From Bacteroidales bacterium (GTDB lineage Bacteria > Bacteroidota > Bacteroidia > Bacteroidales > WCHB1-69): a DNA stretch of 16,758 nt. Where the stretch lies: positions 1 through 16,758 of the forward strand of contig JAISDH010000315.1 of NCBI GenBank assembly GCA_031264975.1. The letters run 5' to 3'. Both the position numbers and the translations under genes were made by a program. This document shows, in pieces, positions 1-6,528 of this stretch (position 1 is the stretch's first letter; each line of letters opens with the position of its first letter). The notes below the pieces were generated by a model, which ran no database searches, had not been told where the DNA came from, and worked only from the letters and a program-made list of their open reading frames with translations.

Positions 1-95
1 AGCAAGGGTTTAAAGTAAATGAGCGTAATCAACGCAAAAATACACAAGGCAATAAAATGCTTTAAGATAATATTGTTTTTTAATTTTTTATCCAT
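1..95 (-). CDS. N-terminus of a membrane protein, cut by the window edge
   Basis: Reading leftward from an ATG at 93-95, 31 codons stay open to the window edge. They begin MDKKLKNNIILKHFIALCIF and continue into a hydrophobic stretch ending in YFKPLL. This is a short basic N-terminus followed by one hydrophobic segment (about residues 13-28), as in the first transmembrane helix of a polytopic protein. The pattern resembles the start of Bacteroidota YfhO-family membrane proteins, but that is a weak recollection-based match on about 30 residues. The gene follows the DUF5606-like gene on the same strand with a gap of 45 bp, so the two may be co-transcribed. Only the extreme N-terminus is visible. 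Confidence 0.5.
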   Translation of the reverse strand, partial: MDKKLKNNIILKHFIALCIFALITLIYFKPL

Positions 96-140
96 GAGAT
101 ATATTTTTTTATTTTATAACAGGTTAATAGTGATGACCGT

Positions 141-629
141 TTAATTTTCATTGTCTGTTTTGGTATTTTCTTCTTCTGTTTTTATTTCATCATTTGTTTG
201 GGTATCGTTATCCGCTTTTGTTTCATCATCGACGTTTGTCTCGTCAAAAGAGAGCAAATTATGTTCATGCAGGATGTTATACCATGTAAATATCTTCTTC
301 ATATCGGAAACATGTACCCTGTTTTTATCATAGTCCGGCAGTATTTTTTCCATGTAGTTTTTCAGTTCGGAAACAATTTTAATCTTATTTTCTGCTACTT
401 TGTCTCCCTGAGCGTCCTGAAATATTCGTTCAAAAACCTCCTTCAAAGGGACGTCTCTATCGCTTGTAAAAACACAAATATCATTCAATGCGCTCGACTG
501 ATGCGAGGCAAAAATAGGCATACGCGAACCGTCTGCCAATGATTCTATTATAAAACTATTCTTTCCTTTAGATACTAATTTGTAAAGACCGCTTTTTCCG
601 GGTACCGATAAAATTTCTTTTAAATTCAT
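141..629 (-). CDS. DUF5606-like conserved Bacteroidota protein
   Basis: The 162-aa protein begins MNLKEILSVPGKSGLYKLVS and continues with the FIIESLADGSRMPIFASHQ stretch. I recognise this pattern as the N-terminal domain of the DUF5606 family, small cytosolic proteins of unknown function found in Bacteroidota. The folded part runs to about residue 128. The remaining 34 residues are an acidic, Asp/Glu/Asn/Thr-rich tail that is probably disordered. There is no signal peptide or membrane segment. The start is supported by a -7-like element at 660-667, about 30 bp upstream. The family assignment is fairly safe; no biochemical role can be inferred. Confidence 0.8.
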   Translation of the reverse strand: MNLKEILSVPGKSGLYKLVSKGKNSFIIESLADGSRMPIFASHQSSALNDICVFTSDRDVPLKEVFERIFQDAQGDKVAENKIKIVSELKNYMEKILPDYDKNRVHVSDMKKIFTWYNILHEHNLLSFDETNVDDETKADNDTQTNDEIKTEEENTKTDNEN

Positions 630-659
630 TGTTCAAATATAATATATTTTTTTGAGTTG

Positions 660-667
660 CAAAAGTA
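660..667 (-). promoter_or_regulatory. Candidate -7 promoter element of the DUF5606-like gene
   Basis: The minus strand reads TACTTTTG, an exact match to the Bacteroidota -7 consensus TAnnTTTG, placed about 30 bp before the ATG at 629. No convincing -33 TTTG is seen at the expected distance. The motif is short, and support comes mainly from its position. Confidence 0.45.
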
Positions 668-740
668 GTAAAAATATTCGTTTGGTAAAACATTTTGCTA
701 TTCTTATTTCGCTCCTGTTTAAAATCGTTCCAAGCCGACT

Positions 741-1706
741 TCAACAGGAAATATTTTTTTGAAGGAAAAAACCTTCTTTGTTTCTATTTGTAATAAAGTT
801 TATAATATCATCATATTGAGACGGTTCAAAATAAAGATATTCATTATTTTTTCTAAACCATGTCATTTGTCGTTTGGCGTAGCGTCTTGTGTGGGTCTTT
901 ATTTTTTCAATACATGTTGGCAAAGAATATTTACCGTCAAAATATGCAAACAATTCTTTGTAGCCCACCGTATTGAGAGAATTTAAATCCCTGTAAGGAA
1001 ACAATGCTTTGGCTTCTTCCAAAAAACCGTTTTTCAGCATTTCGTCCGTACGCAGGTTAATTTGTTGGTTTAACGTGTCTCTTGCCAGCGTTAAACATAT
1101 TTTGACAATATCAAAATGGCGTTGTTTGGCGGGTTGCGTGCGCAAAGACGTATAAGTTTGACCGGTTTGCAGGCAGACTTCCAACGCTCTCAGGACGCGT
1201 TTAGGATTTTGTTTGTCCACTACATGATAATATGCTTCGTCCAATGATTGTAACTCTTTCAATAAAGAAGGAAGCCCTTCCGCGTCCAATCGTTCCTTCA
1301 AATTCTCTCTTAAATGAATATCTATGTCGGGTAATGCGTCTATGCCCGAACAAATTGCATCAATATAGAGTCCGCTACCGCCGGTGAGGATTAGATATTG
1401 GTTCTTCTTAAATAATTCATTCAGAAGTTTCAGCGCTTCTTCTTCGTACATGGCAACATTATAATAGTCAAAGATGGATAAATGCCCGATAAAGTGATGA
1501 ATAACACCCTGTCGTTCGTCCATGGAAGGCGTAGCCGTGCCGATAACCGTCTCTTTGTAAAATTGACGCGCGTCGGCAGATAAAATTTCCGTCTGCAATG
1601 TTTTTGCCAGTTCAATACTTAATGCAGTCTTTCCCACAGCCGTAGCGCCAGCAATCACAATCAGGATATTATTTTCCCTCCCGTTATCAGATTTCAATAT
1701 CCTCAT
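741..1706 (-). CDS. miaA: tRNA dimethylallyltransferase MiaA
   Basis: This 321-aa enzyme transfers a dimethylallyl group to N6 of A37 in tRNAs that read UNN codons, the first step of i6A/ms2i6A formation. The Walker A loop GATAVGKT is at residues 20-27. It is followed by SADARQFYKE (about 43-52), the family's substrate and catalytic Asp region, and by TGGSGLY (about 108-114). The C-terminal RRYAKRQMTWFRK segment is the usual tRNA-binding signature. Length is typical (about 300-320). The start overlaps the last 20 bp of the upstream pRiA4b-like gene, implying co-transcription. About ten residues precede the usual start region, so initiation at a later codon cannot be excluded, although no other ATG is obvious before the P-loop. 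Confidence 0.95.
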   Translation of the reverse strand: MRILKSDNGRENNILIVIAGATAVGKTALSIELAKTLQTEILSADARQFYKETVIGTATPSMDERQGVIHHFIGHLSIFDYYNVAMYEEEALKLLNELFKKNQYLILTGGSGLYIDAICSGIDALPDIDIHLRENLKERLDAEGLPSLLKELQSLDEAYYHVVDKQNPKRVLRALEVCLQTGQTYTSLRTQPAKQRHFDIVKICLTLARDTLNQQINLRTDEMLKNGFLEEAKALFPYRDLNSLNTVGYKELFAYFDGKYSLPTCIEKIKTHTRRYAKRQMTWFRKNNEYLYFEPSQYDDIINFITNRNKEGFFLQKNISC

Positions 1707-2247
1707 TTAATGACTGTATATCTTCTTCGTCATAATAATCTTTTATTTCCTCATCTTCGAGCGAATCATCTTCTATATCAAGAAGATTTAGACTTTCCGG
1801 AGATAAATTAAACATGGACGTCGGAATTTCCCCCGCATGATGTATGCAGCGCGGATATTTTTTCCTCGTTTTGACTTCGGTCGTTTTCAACAATTCGATA
1901 TAGAACGTTTTTACATTAAAAAAATCATATTCATATATCAAACGTTGGTGCGGGTCGTCAATGAAATCACTTAGAACAGAGTCGGACATAATCATTTTGG
2001 AGATATTTTCTTCATCCGAAGCATTTATATCTTCATCCGTGTCCATATCGATGAGCGTTATTTCTATTTTTTTCTCCCACCTTCTGTCACAGATATAAAA
2101 AGAGGCTAACTCCTGCTTACCCAAACCCGTTATTGTCCGGACAATAATGTCATGAAACTCCTTAAATGTTTGTCCTGCTGAAATTTCATAGTCGCGAACA
2201 AAATCTTCTACTTCGTCAAATAATAATCTGAATTTGTATATATACAT
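1687..2247 (-). CDS. Plasmid pRiA4b ORF-3-like family protein
   Basis: The 186-aa protein starts MYIYKFRLLFDEVEDFVRDY, the start pattern of pRiA4b ORF-3-like (IS1096 passenger TnpR-like) proteins. It continues with the typical ITGLGKQELASFYICDRRWEK region and a YEYDF motif (about residues 104-108, in DPHQRLIYEYDFF). The C-terminal 35 residues are strongly acidic. Despite the family name, there is no transposase or terminal repeat nearby; in Bacteroidota these genes are commonly chromosomal and of unknown function. It overlaps miaA by 20 bp and probably leads a two-gene operon. A TAnnTTTG-like element lies at 2318-2325. Confidence 0.8.
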   Translation of the reverse strand: MYIYKFRLLFDEVEDFVRDYEISAGQTFKEFHDIIVRTITGLGKQELASFYICDRRWEKKIEITLIDMDTDEDINASDEENISKMIMSDSVLSDFIDDPHQRLIYEYDFFNVKTFYIELLKTTEVKTRKKYPRCIHHAGEIPTSMFNLSPESLNLLDIEDDSLEDEEIKDYYDEEDIQSLNEDIEI

Positions 2248-2317
2248 ACTTATTTATTTTCTTTTGCCTTAATTACTATATAGTTAAATGTTCTCAAGAT
2301 TCAATAAAACAAGAATG

Positions 2318-2325
2318 CAAAAATA
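2318..2325 (-). promoter_or_regulatory. Possible -7 element for the pRiA4b-like/miaA pair
   Basis: The minus strand reads TATTTTTG, matching TAnnTTTG, about 70 bp upstream of the ATG at 2247. The surrounding gap is very AT-rich, so a chance match is quite possible. No -33 partner was confirmed. Confidence 0.25.
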
Positions 2326-2504
2326 TTAAAAAAAATAACGCTACAATTACAAAAGCAGTTAAATATTTTTTTAGACGTCAATATATGGTCGTTGTTTTTA
2401 ACAAATCTTCTTTCTTTTGTCATTGATATTGAGGCTATTTTTATCATTTCAAAGGTATATTTTGTCGCTTGTTTTCATTATACATCACGTAGAACAACGA
2501 TTGT

Positions 2505-3170
2505 TTAAAAAGGAATATCCATAACCTTTCCCGACTGCTCCACGTGGGCAAACCAATGCGGAAAAAAAGAATCAATATCCGTAACATCCTTTGGATTTAT
2601 GAGCGTATAATTCAAAAATTTCATCTTTGAAAAATAGAGAAACAAAGGTTTAAGTATCTCATACGTATGTATTTCTACGGGAAAGAGATAATCTATATTT
2701 TTCGTCAAATTGGTTGAAAATTGTCCCATATCGGTTTTAAACAAATCCCAATCGTTTTTTTCATCTTCCGAATCGCTTTCCATATCGCTAAAGGGTAGAG
2801 AAAGTTGATTTCTCCCTGATTTCCAATACTTCGGATGTAAAACGAAACAGGCGTTTTTTTCATCTTTTCCAAACAGATACTGTTCTTGATGCGTGGATTT
2901 ATTGACAATACAAAAAGCAAGGTTATCCGATAATGTATCCTGAAATTCAAACGAACGGAATGAAAAATAATCAGTCCGCGCAACCATCTCCAATACAGAC
3001 TTCGACAACTGAAATAAATAATTAGTCTGTTGAAAAATAGTGGAAAAAAACTCCAAAGGCTCCTTCCCCGTCCTAACGGCAATGAAACAATAATGTTCCA
3101 TATTCCGTTTAACCGGTTTTATGGACAATTCTTTGTAATATTTTTTTCCTGTTATATCTCTTTTTTCCAT
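2505..3170 (-). CDS. Uncharacterised 221-aa protein
   Basis: I do not recognise this protein. It begins MEKRDITGKKYYKELSIKPV and appears soluble, with no signal peptide or clear membrane segment. A polar acidic stretch (about residues 129-140, rich in Asp, Glu and Ser) separates two more hydrophobic halves, and aromatic residues are frequent throughout (FSFRSFEF, HPKYW, FFPHWF). A second possible start is Met24 (MEHYCF). The ORF sits head-to-head with the 21-bp repeat array, with only 28 bp between the two putative starts, so its promoter would have to lie in or next to the degenerate edge of the array. Coding is supported by an uninterrupted frame in AT-rich DNA and ordinary composition. Confidence 0.65.
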   Translation of the reverse strand: MEKRDITGKKYYKELSIKPVKRNMEHYCFIAVRTGKEPLEFFSTIFQQTNYLFQLSKSVLEMVARTDYFSFRSFEFQDTLSDNLAFCIVNKSTHQEQYLFGKDEKNACFVLHPKYWKSGRNQLSLPFSDMESDSEDEKNDWDLFKTDMGQFSTNLTKNIDYLFPVEIHTYEILKPLFLYFSKMKFLNYTLINPKDVTDIDSFFPHWFAHVEQSGKVMDIPF

Positions 3171-3193
3171 GATTTAATTTTCGATTCTTCTTT

Positions 3194-3201
3194 TATCTTT
3201 G
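3194..3201 (+). promoter_or_regulatory. TAnnTTTG match at the 5' edge of the 21-bp array
   Basis: The plus strand reads TATCTTTG. If it is a real -7 element, transcription would begin around 3208, downstream of the only in-frame start-like codon (TTG at 3199-3201). The array would then be transcribed without a recognisable start codon. The edge of the array is itself T-rich, so the match may be incidental. Confidence 0.25.
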
Positions 3202-3792
3202 TTTTTTATTGATTTTATTTCTCTAAACTCTGATTTTCACGTTTTAAATTCCAATTTCCATTCTCTGAATTTCGATTTCCATTTCCAAAATTCTGATTTT
3301 CATGCTTTTATCTCCGATTTTGTTTCTCTGAGAGACAAATTTGTTTCTCAAAGAGAGAAATTTGTTTCTCTGAGAGACAAATTTGTTTCTCTAAGAGAGA
3401 AATTTGTTTCTTCGAGAGACAAATTTGTTTCTCCAAGAGAGAAATTTGTTTCTTCGAGAGAGAAATTTATTACTCCAAGAGAGAAATTTGTTTCTTCGAG
3501 AGACAAATTTATTACTCCAAGAGAGAAATTTGTTTCTTCGAGAGAGAAATTTGTTTCTCTAAGAGAGAAATTTGTTTCTTCGAGAGACAAATTTGTTTCT
3601 TCAAAAGACAAATTTATTTCTCCAAGAGAGAAATTTGTTTCTTTAAGAGACAAATTTATTTTTCCAAAAGAGAATTTTATTTCTCCAAAAGTCAAATTTA
3701 TTTCTATAAGAAACAAATTTGCTTCTTATAGAGACAATTTTACCTCTCCAAAAGAGAAATTTATTTCTCTGAGAAACAAATTCAATGATTAG
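3199..3792 (+). CDS. Heptad-repeat ORF with no ATG (FVSLRDK repeats)
   Basis: The frame reads as 28 consecutive heptads plus one residue (197 codons). The first five heptads are of SDFHVLN type; the central block has consensus FVSLRDK or FVSSREK; the last five are degenerate. The only start candidate is TTG at 3199, with an in-frame TAA at 3175-3177 and no ATG anywhere in the frame. A coiled coil is doubtful because Pro often fills the fourth heptad position (FVSPREK, FITPREK). The underlying DNA is a 21-bp near-palindromic repeat, so an open frame can arise from the period alone, and much of the opposite strand (3348-3716) is open too. It could be a real low-complexity protein, a transcribed non-coding array, or a DNA-level repeat. 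I cannot name a family. Confidence 0.35.
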   Translation: MFFIDFISLNSDFHVLNSNFHSLNFDFHFQNSDFHAFISDFVSLRDKFVSQREKFVSLRDKFVSLREKFVSSRDKFVSPREKFVSSREKFITPREKFVSSRDKFITPREKFVSSREKFVSLREKFVSSRDKFVSSKDKFISPREKFVSLRDKFIFPKENFISPKVKFISIRNKFASYRDNFTSPKEKFISLRNKFND

Positions 3793-3860
3793 AGAGCTAA
3801 ATTTAGGTTTCAAAAAAAAGGTTTTGATTCTTCAAAAGTCAAATACTGCTTTCAAAGAAC
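3205..3860. repeat. 21-bp near-palindromic tandem array
   Basis: Roughly thirty tandem copies of a 21-bp unit are present. The best conserved, about 3315-3660, contain GAGAGACAAATTTGTTTCTC, a 20-bp palindrome with one mispair that would be G-T in RNA. Units encoding REK instead of RDK carry one further mismatch (C to G). Conservation is highest in the middle and falls toward both edges. The left edge (3205-3310) keeps only the period and a GATTTTCA core. On the right, recognisable remnants (AGAGAGCTAAATTT, CTTCAAAAGTCAAAT, CTTTCAAAGAACC) run past the stop codon to about 3860, close to the end of the convergent 164-aa gene. The array is therefore not bounded by the ORF. Confidence 0.9.
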
Positions 3861-3873
3861 CAAAACCGAAATT

Positions 3874-4368
3874 CTAAACAGTTTTGTCATCGCTTTCAGG
3901 CGTTGTTTTGCTGTTTTTAGGCTTCGGACCAGGGAAACGAGGTTGTAATACCTCGTATACAGCCTTTGCGCCGGGTACATTTTGACGAGCAGCAACCTTT
4001 GCACAATTGTAGAAAATAAGCGCCGCCTGATAGGCTTCGCTCCCTGCAACCATGGCAGTATCATCAATGTACTCAAAGAGTTGTCTCGCTAAATTACTAA
4101 GCGCCAGCAAAGCAATCATATCTTCAATATCTATGCGAAATCCCGCCATATCAAAATATGTGGGGCATAGCTTTGAATTTTGATTTGCCAATTCAAAGGA
4201 TTTTTCAACAAAACCGAACGTCTTCTCTCCTGTTTTCGGCAGAGCATGTCTCTCCTCAGGCGTGAGCGGCGTTACATAAGGTAACAGCAACTCGCATGCC
4301 CTCGATATCAAATCTTTTAGCTCTGATACGACGTCAACAGGGATAGCTTTCGAATGCTTGTTCTCCAT
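3874..4368 (-). CDS. Uncharacterised conserved Bacteroidota protein (164 aa)
   Basis: The protein begins MENKHSKAIPVDVVSELKDL, is helical-looking and soluble, and ends in a Pro/Lys-rich tail (RFPGPKPKN). Segments such as LTPEERHALPKTGEKTFGFV and DDTAMVAGSEAYQAALIFYN match my memory of a widespread Bacteroidota family of about 160 aa with no known function; I cannot name a Pfam domain. The gene has its own -7-like element at 4415-4422. It runs convergently toward the 21-bp array and ends within about 15 bp of the array's last recognisable remnant. Whether the two are functionally linked is unknown. Confidence 0.75.
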   Translation of the reverse strand: MENKHSKAIPVDVVSELKDLISRACELLLPYVTPLTPEERHALPKTGEKTFGFVEKSFELANQNSKLCPTYFDMAGFRIDIEDMIALLALSNLARQLFEYIDDTAMVAGSEAYQAALIFYNCAKVAARQNVPGAKAVYEVLQPRFPGPKPKNSKTTPESDDKTV

Positions 4369-4414
4369 TGCTTTTTAATTTAAGTATTATATATTCTTAC
4401 GAATATTTAGGCTG

Positions 4415-4422
4415 CAAAGATA
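4415..4422 (-). promoter_or_regulatory. -7 promoter element of the 164-aa gene
   Basis: The minus strand reads TATCTTTGCAG immediately after a run of A residues, matching TAnnTTTG, about 47 bp before the ATG at 4368. The same A-run plus TAnCTTTGC block precedes the starts at 6491, 9661 and 14550, which strengthens all four. Confidence 0.55.
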
Positions 4423-4583
4423 ATATTTTTTTTTCAATTATCATCACTTTTATTCGATAAATATTAGGCAATAATTGTTTTTATTTATAACTATATGTAA
4501 ATCAGATAAAAATTTCACTGTTGTTTGCATCCCATTATTTGTAATATCGTCCTCTTATCCATTGTTTTTACTTGTTAGTTCTT

Positions 4584-5528
4584 TTATTTTTTTACCGATT
4601 GCTCGCCTTTAAGCAGATTTTGTTTCTCAGCTTCCATCTGTGCTCTTGATTTACTTCGCGTAACGAAATAAACGCCAACAAAAACAAGTACTCCCGACAA
4701 TAATTGCTCTATTCTAAATATATCCATGCCTAACATAATCGTAACAAAAGAGGCAATAATGGGCTGTAAATAATTGTACATGCTAATGGTTGTCGGTCGC
4801 ATAACCTTTTGTCCGACAGGAATAAGGATGTAAGCAATGAAAGTTGCAAAAATGACGACATAGCCAATGCGCAGATAATCATTTAGCAACAAAGCCGAAA
4901 AATCAGTAAGCGCCACGTCTTTATAACATATCGGAAAGGACATGATAGTGGCAAACAAAAACATCCATTTCATGGTCGTTATGGGAGAATAGGAAGATAT
5001 GAGCCGTTTAAACAAACTCAAATACAGTGAATAAGAAAAAACGCCCAATAAAATAACCAAATTACCGATTGTGTTTCCGCTTCCTATTTCTACGTTTTCA
5101 TGACTGAAAATAAGCAACAACGCCCCCGACGCTCCAATCAATACGCCCAATGCTTTTTTCACCGTAATCGGCTCTTTTATAATCATCGCCGCCAAAAACA
5201 TACTCAAAATAGGCAATAAGGTAATGACAATCGAAGCGTCTATCGGCGAAGTCATAGATAAACCCACAATAAACGGTATCTGGTTCAGTACGATACCGAA
5301 AAAAGAGGCTAATAAGAGTAAAAAAATATCCTTATAAGGGACGCGCTCCCGTTTGATAAACAAAGAAAGCGTCCAAAACAACGCCACCGCCCCCGCCATA
5401 CGAAGAAAAGTAAGCGTGTACGGACTTAACGTACCGGGAATTAGCGACCGCGAAATAGGCGTGTTCAACCCGAAAATAATATTCGCAACTAAGATTGCGC
5501 TATGACCAATTAAATTTTTCTGCTTCAT
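4584..5528 (-). CDS. EamA/DMT-family transporter
   Basis: With the start set at the ATG at 5526-5528 (MKQKNLIGHSAILVANIIFG), this is a 314-aa polytopic protein with about ten hydrophobic segments in two homologous halves. Its N-terminal half contains the NTPISRSLIPG loop and its C-terminal half the YNYLQPIIASFVTIMLG motif, both typical of EamA-type drug/metabolite exporters. It would act in the inner membrane; the substrate is unknown. The frame stays open 60 bp further to an ATG at 5586-5588, but those 20 codons (YLVSCTL twice) come entirely from an intergenic 21-bp satellite, so I reject that longer start. The C-terminal tail is basic and polar. No promoter motif was found. Confidence 0.85.
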   Translation of the reverse strand: MKQKNLIGHSAILVANIIFGLNTPISRSLIPGTLSPYTLTFLRMAGAVALFWTLSLFIKRERVPYKDIFLLLLASFFGIVLNQIPFIVGLSMTSPIDASIVITLLPILSMFLAAMIIKEPITVKKALGVLIGASGALLLIFSHENVEIGSGNTIGNLVILLGVFSYSLYLSLFKRLISSYSPITTMKWMFLFATIMSFPICYKDVALTDFSALLLNDYLRIGYVVIFATFIAYILIPVGQKVMRPTTISMYNYLQPIIASFVTIMLGMDIFRIEQLLSGVLVFVGVYFVTRSKSRAQMEAEKQNLLKGEQSVKK

Positions 5529-5539
5529 AAAACAAGAAT

Positions 5540-5590
5540 GGTACAAGGTACAAGAAACAAGGTACAAGGTACAAGAAACAAGGTACAAGG
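5540..5590. repeat. 21-bp satellite made of 7-bp subunits
   Basis: Heptamers follow one another as GGTACAA, GGTACAA, GAAACAA (21 bp), then the same 21 bp again, then GGTACAA and GG. This gives about 2.4 copies. On the minus strand it reads as YLVSCTL heptads in frame with the EamA gene, creating a spurious N-terminal extension. An adjacent 8-bp repeat (GGGCGAAA-type, four copies, 5598-5629) follows on the plus strand. Confidence 0.85.
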
Positions 5591-5688
5591 AATAAACGGG
5601 CGAAAGGACGAATGGGCGAAAGGGCGAAGGGGAAAAAAGGCAAGCAAAAACTTGTTCTCTTATTTGCTATCCGCCGGTTTACTTATTC

Positions 5689-5716
5689 ATTAATCACTAA
5701 TCATTTATCATTAATC
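5689..5716. repeat. 7-bp tandem repeat ATTAATC x4
   Basis: Four consecutive heptamers, ATTAATC, ACTAATC, ATTTATC and ATTAATC, end one base before the stop codon of the radical SAM gene (stop at 5718-5720). The gap 5529-5717 thus holds a 21-bp satellite, an 8-bp repeat and this 7-bp repeat. No gene or terminator was seen in it. Confidence 0.75.
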
Positions 5717-5717
5717 G

Positions 5718-6491
5718 TTACCCGCTGACTATCGTTTTCATTCCGCACGCCTGCACCCTTTGGGCAATGCTGTTTAATGTTTCTTTATCAATCTTTTCCA
5801 ATTGTTTTGCGGGCGTTTTTCTGTCAATGGGATATAAAATTACCGTATGCGGATTAATAGACTTCAAACGTTCAAGCCACATATCTACTTCTTTTTCTGT
5901 TGTATTATCAACAATTGTGCCGTCGTCTAATGTTCCACGCAAAAACAGGGTTTGTATGGATAATTTTCCATTAAACTTTCGCAAATTATCGGTGATAACA
6001 TCCAAAGAAAGATGAGAAAACGGCTTGTTAATCAATTCAAATACAGATTGAGTTCCTGCGTCTAACTTCATCAACGGATTATCAATCGTCTTCAATGCTT
6101 CCAAAACATCGTTCCGGTGCAATTGCGTCGAATTGGACAGACAGGTAATAATCGTTCCCGAGAAATACGTGTTTCTCAACTCAATAAGGGATTGATTGAT
6201 TTTTGCAAATTGCGGATGTATTGTCGGTTCTCCGTTTCCCGAATAAGTAATACTGTCAATCTCTACCCGCTCGCAACGCATTTGTTGAAAACGTTCCCGC
6301 AAGACAGAAATAATTTCCTCGTAAGGCAAAAATTTGGAAAACAAGGCGTCTTCTCCCCTACCCCACCCGCATTCGCAATAGATGCAGTTCATTGAACATA
6401 CTTTAACGGTTTCCGGCAACAGGTTTATCCCCAACGACCGCCCCAAACGACGACTGTGAACCGGACCAAATATAATTTTATCAAACAACAT
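5718..6491 (-). CDS. Radical SAM protein, COG0731-like
   Basis: With the start at 6489-6491 (MLFDKIIFGPVHSRRLGRSL) the product is 257 aa. The radical-SAM cluster motif CxxxCxxC is CSMNCIYC at residues 32-39, and it is followed by a further Cys (ECGWG). GPVHSRRLGRSLGINLLP is typical of the small radical SAM proteins grouped with TYW1-like COG0731 members. SGNGEPTIHP is the SAM-binding GGEP-equivalent. The substrate is unknown. An upstream ATG at 6548 is in frame, but the -7 element at 6516-6523 lies between the two, so translation must begin at 6491 if that promoter is used. The shorter form also fits the family's usual start and removes the 20-bp overlap with the 508-aa gene. Confidence 0.85.
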   Translation of the reverse strand: MLFDKIIFGPVHSRRLGRSLGINLLPETVKVCSMNCIYCECGWGRGEDALFSKFLPYEEIISVLRERFQQMRCERVEIDSITYSGNGEPTIHPQFAKINQSLIELRNTYFSGTIITCLSNSTQLHRNDVLEALKTIDNPLMKLDAGTQSVFELINKPFSHLSLDVITDNLRKFNGKLSIQTLFLRGTLDDGTIVDNTTEKEVDMWLERLKSINPHTVILYPIDRKTPAKQLEKIDKETLNSIAQRVQACGMKTIVSG

Positions 6492-6515
6492 GGCTGAAAT
6501 AAAAAAAAATTTCTG

Positions 6516-6523
6516 CAAAGGTA
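6516..6523 (-). promoter_or_regulatory. -7 promoter element that fixes the radical SAM start
   Basis: The minus strand reads AAAAAGTTACCTTTGCAG, containing TACCTTTG (TAnnTTTG), 25 bp before the ATG at 6491. It lies just outside or across the end of the 508-aa gene (stop near 6529) and gives this gene its own promoter within the minus-strand gene run. Confidence 0.55.
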
Positions 6524-6528
6524 ACTTT

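Noticed and set aside
1687..2247. Mobile-element origin of the pRiA4b ORF-3-like gene
   Set aside because: The name is historical; there is no transposase, no repeats, and the gene overlaps miaA in an operon-like arrangement.
3348..3716. Minus-strand ORF of 122 codons antisense to the 21-bp array (ETNFSLG heptads)
   Set aside because: It has an ATG, but its openness is explained by the near-palindromic 21-bp unit, and it covers only the conserved middle. Kept as an argument about the array, not as a gene.
3199..3792. Coiled-coil protein
   Set aside because: The period is seven, but Pro occurs repeatedly in the SPREK/TPREK heptads and Ser often takes the position where a second core hydrophobic is needed.
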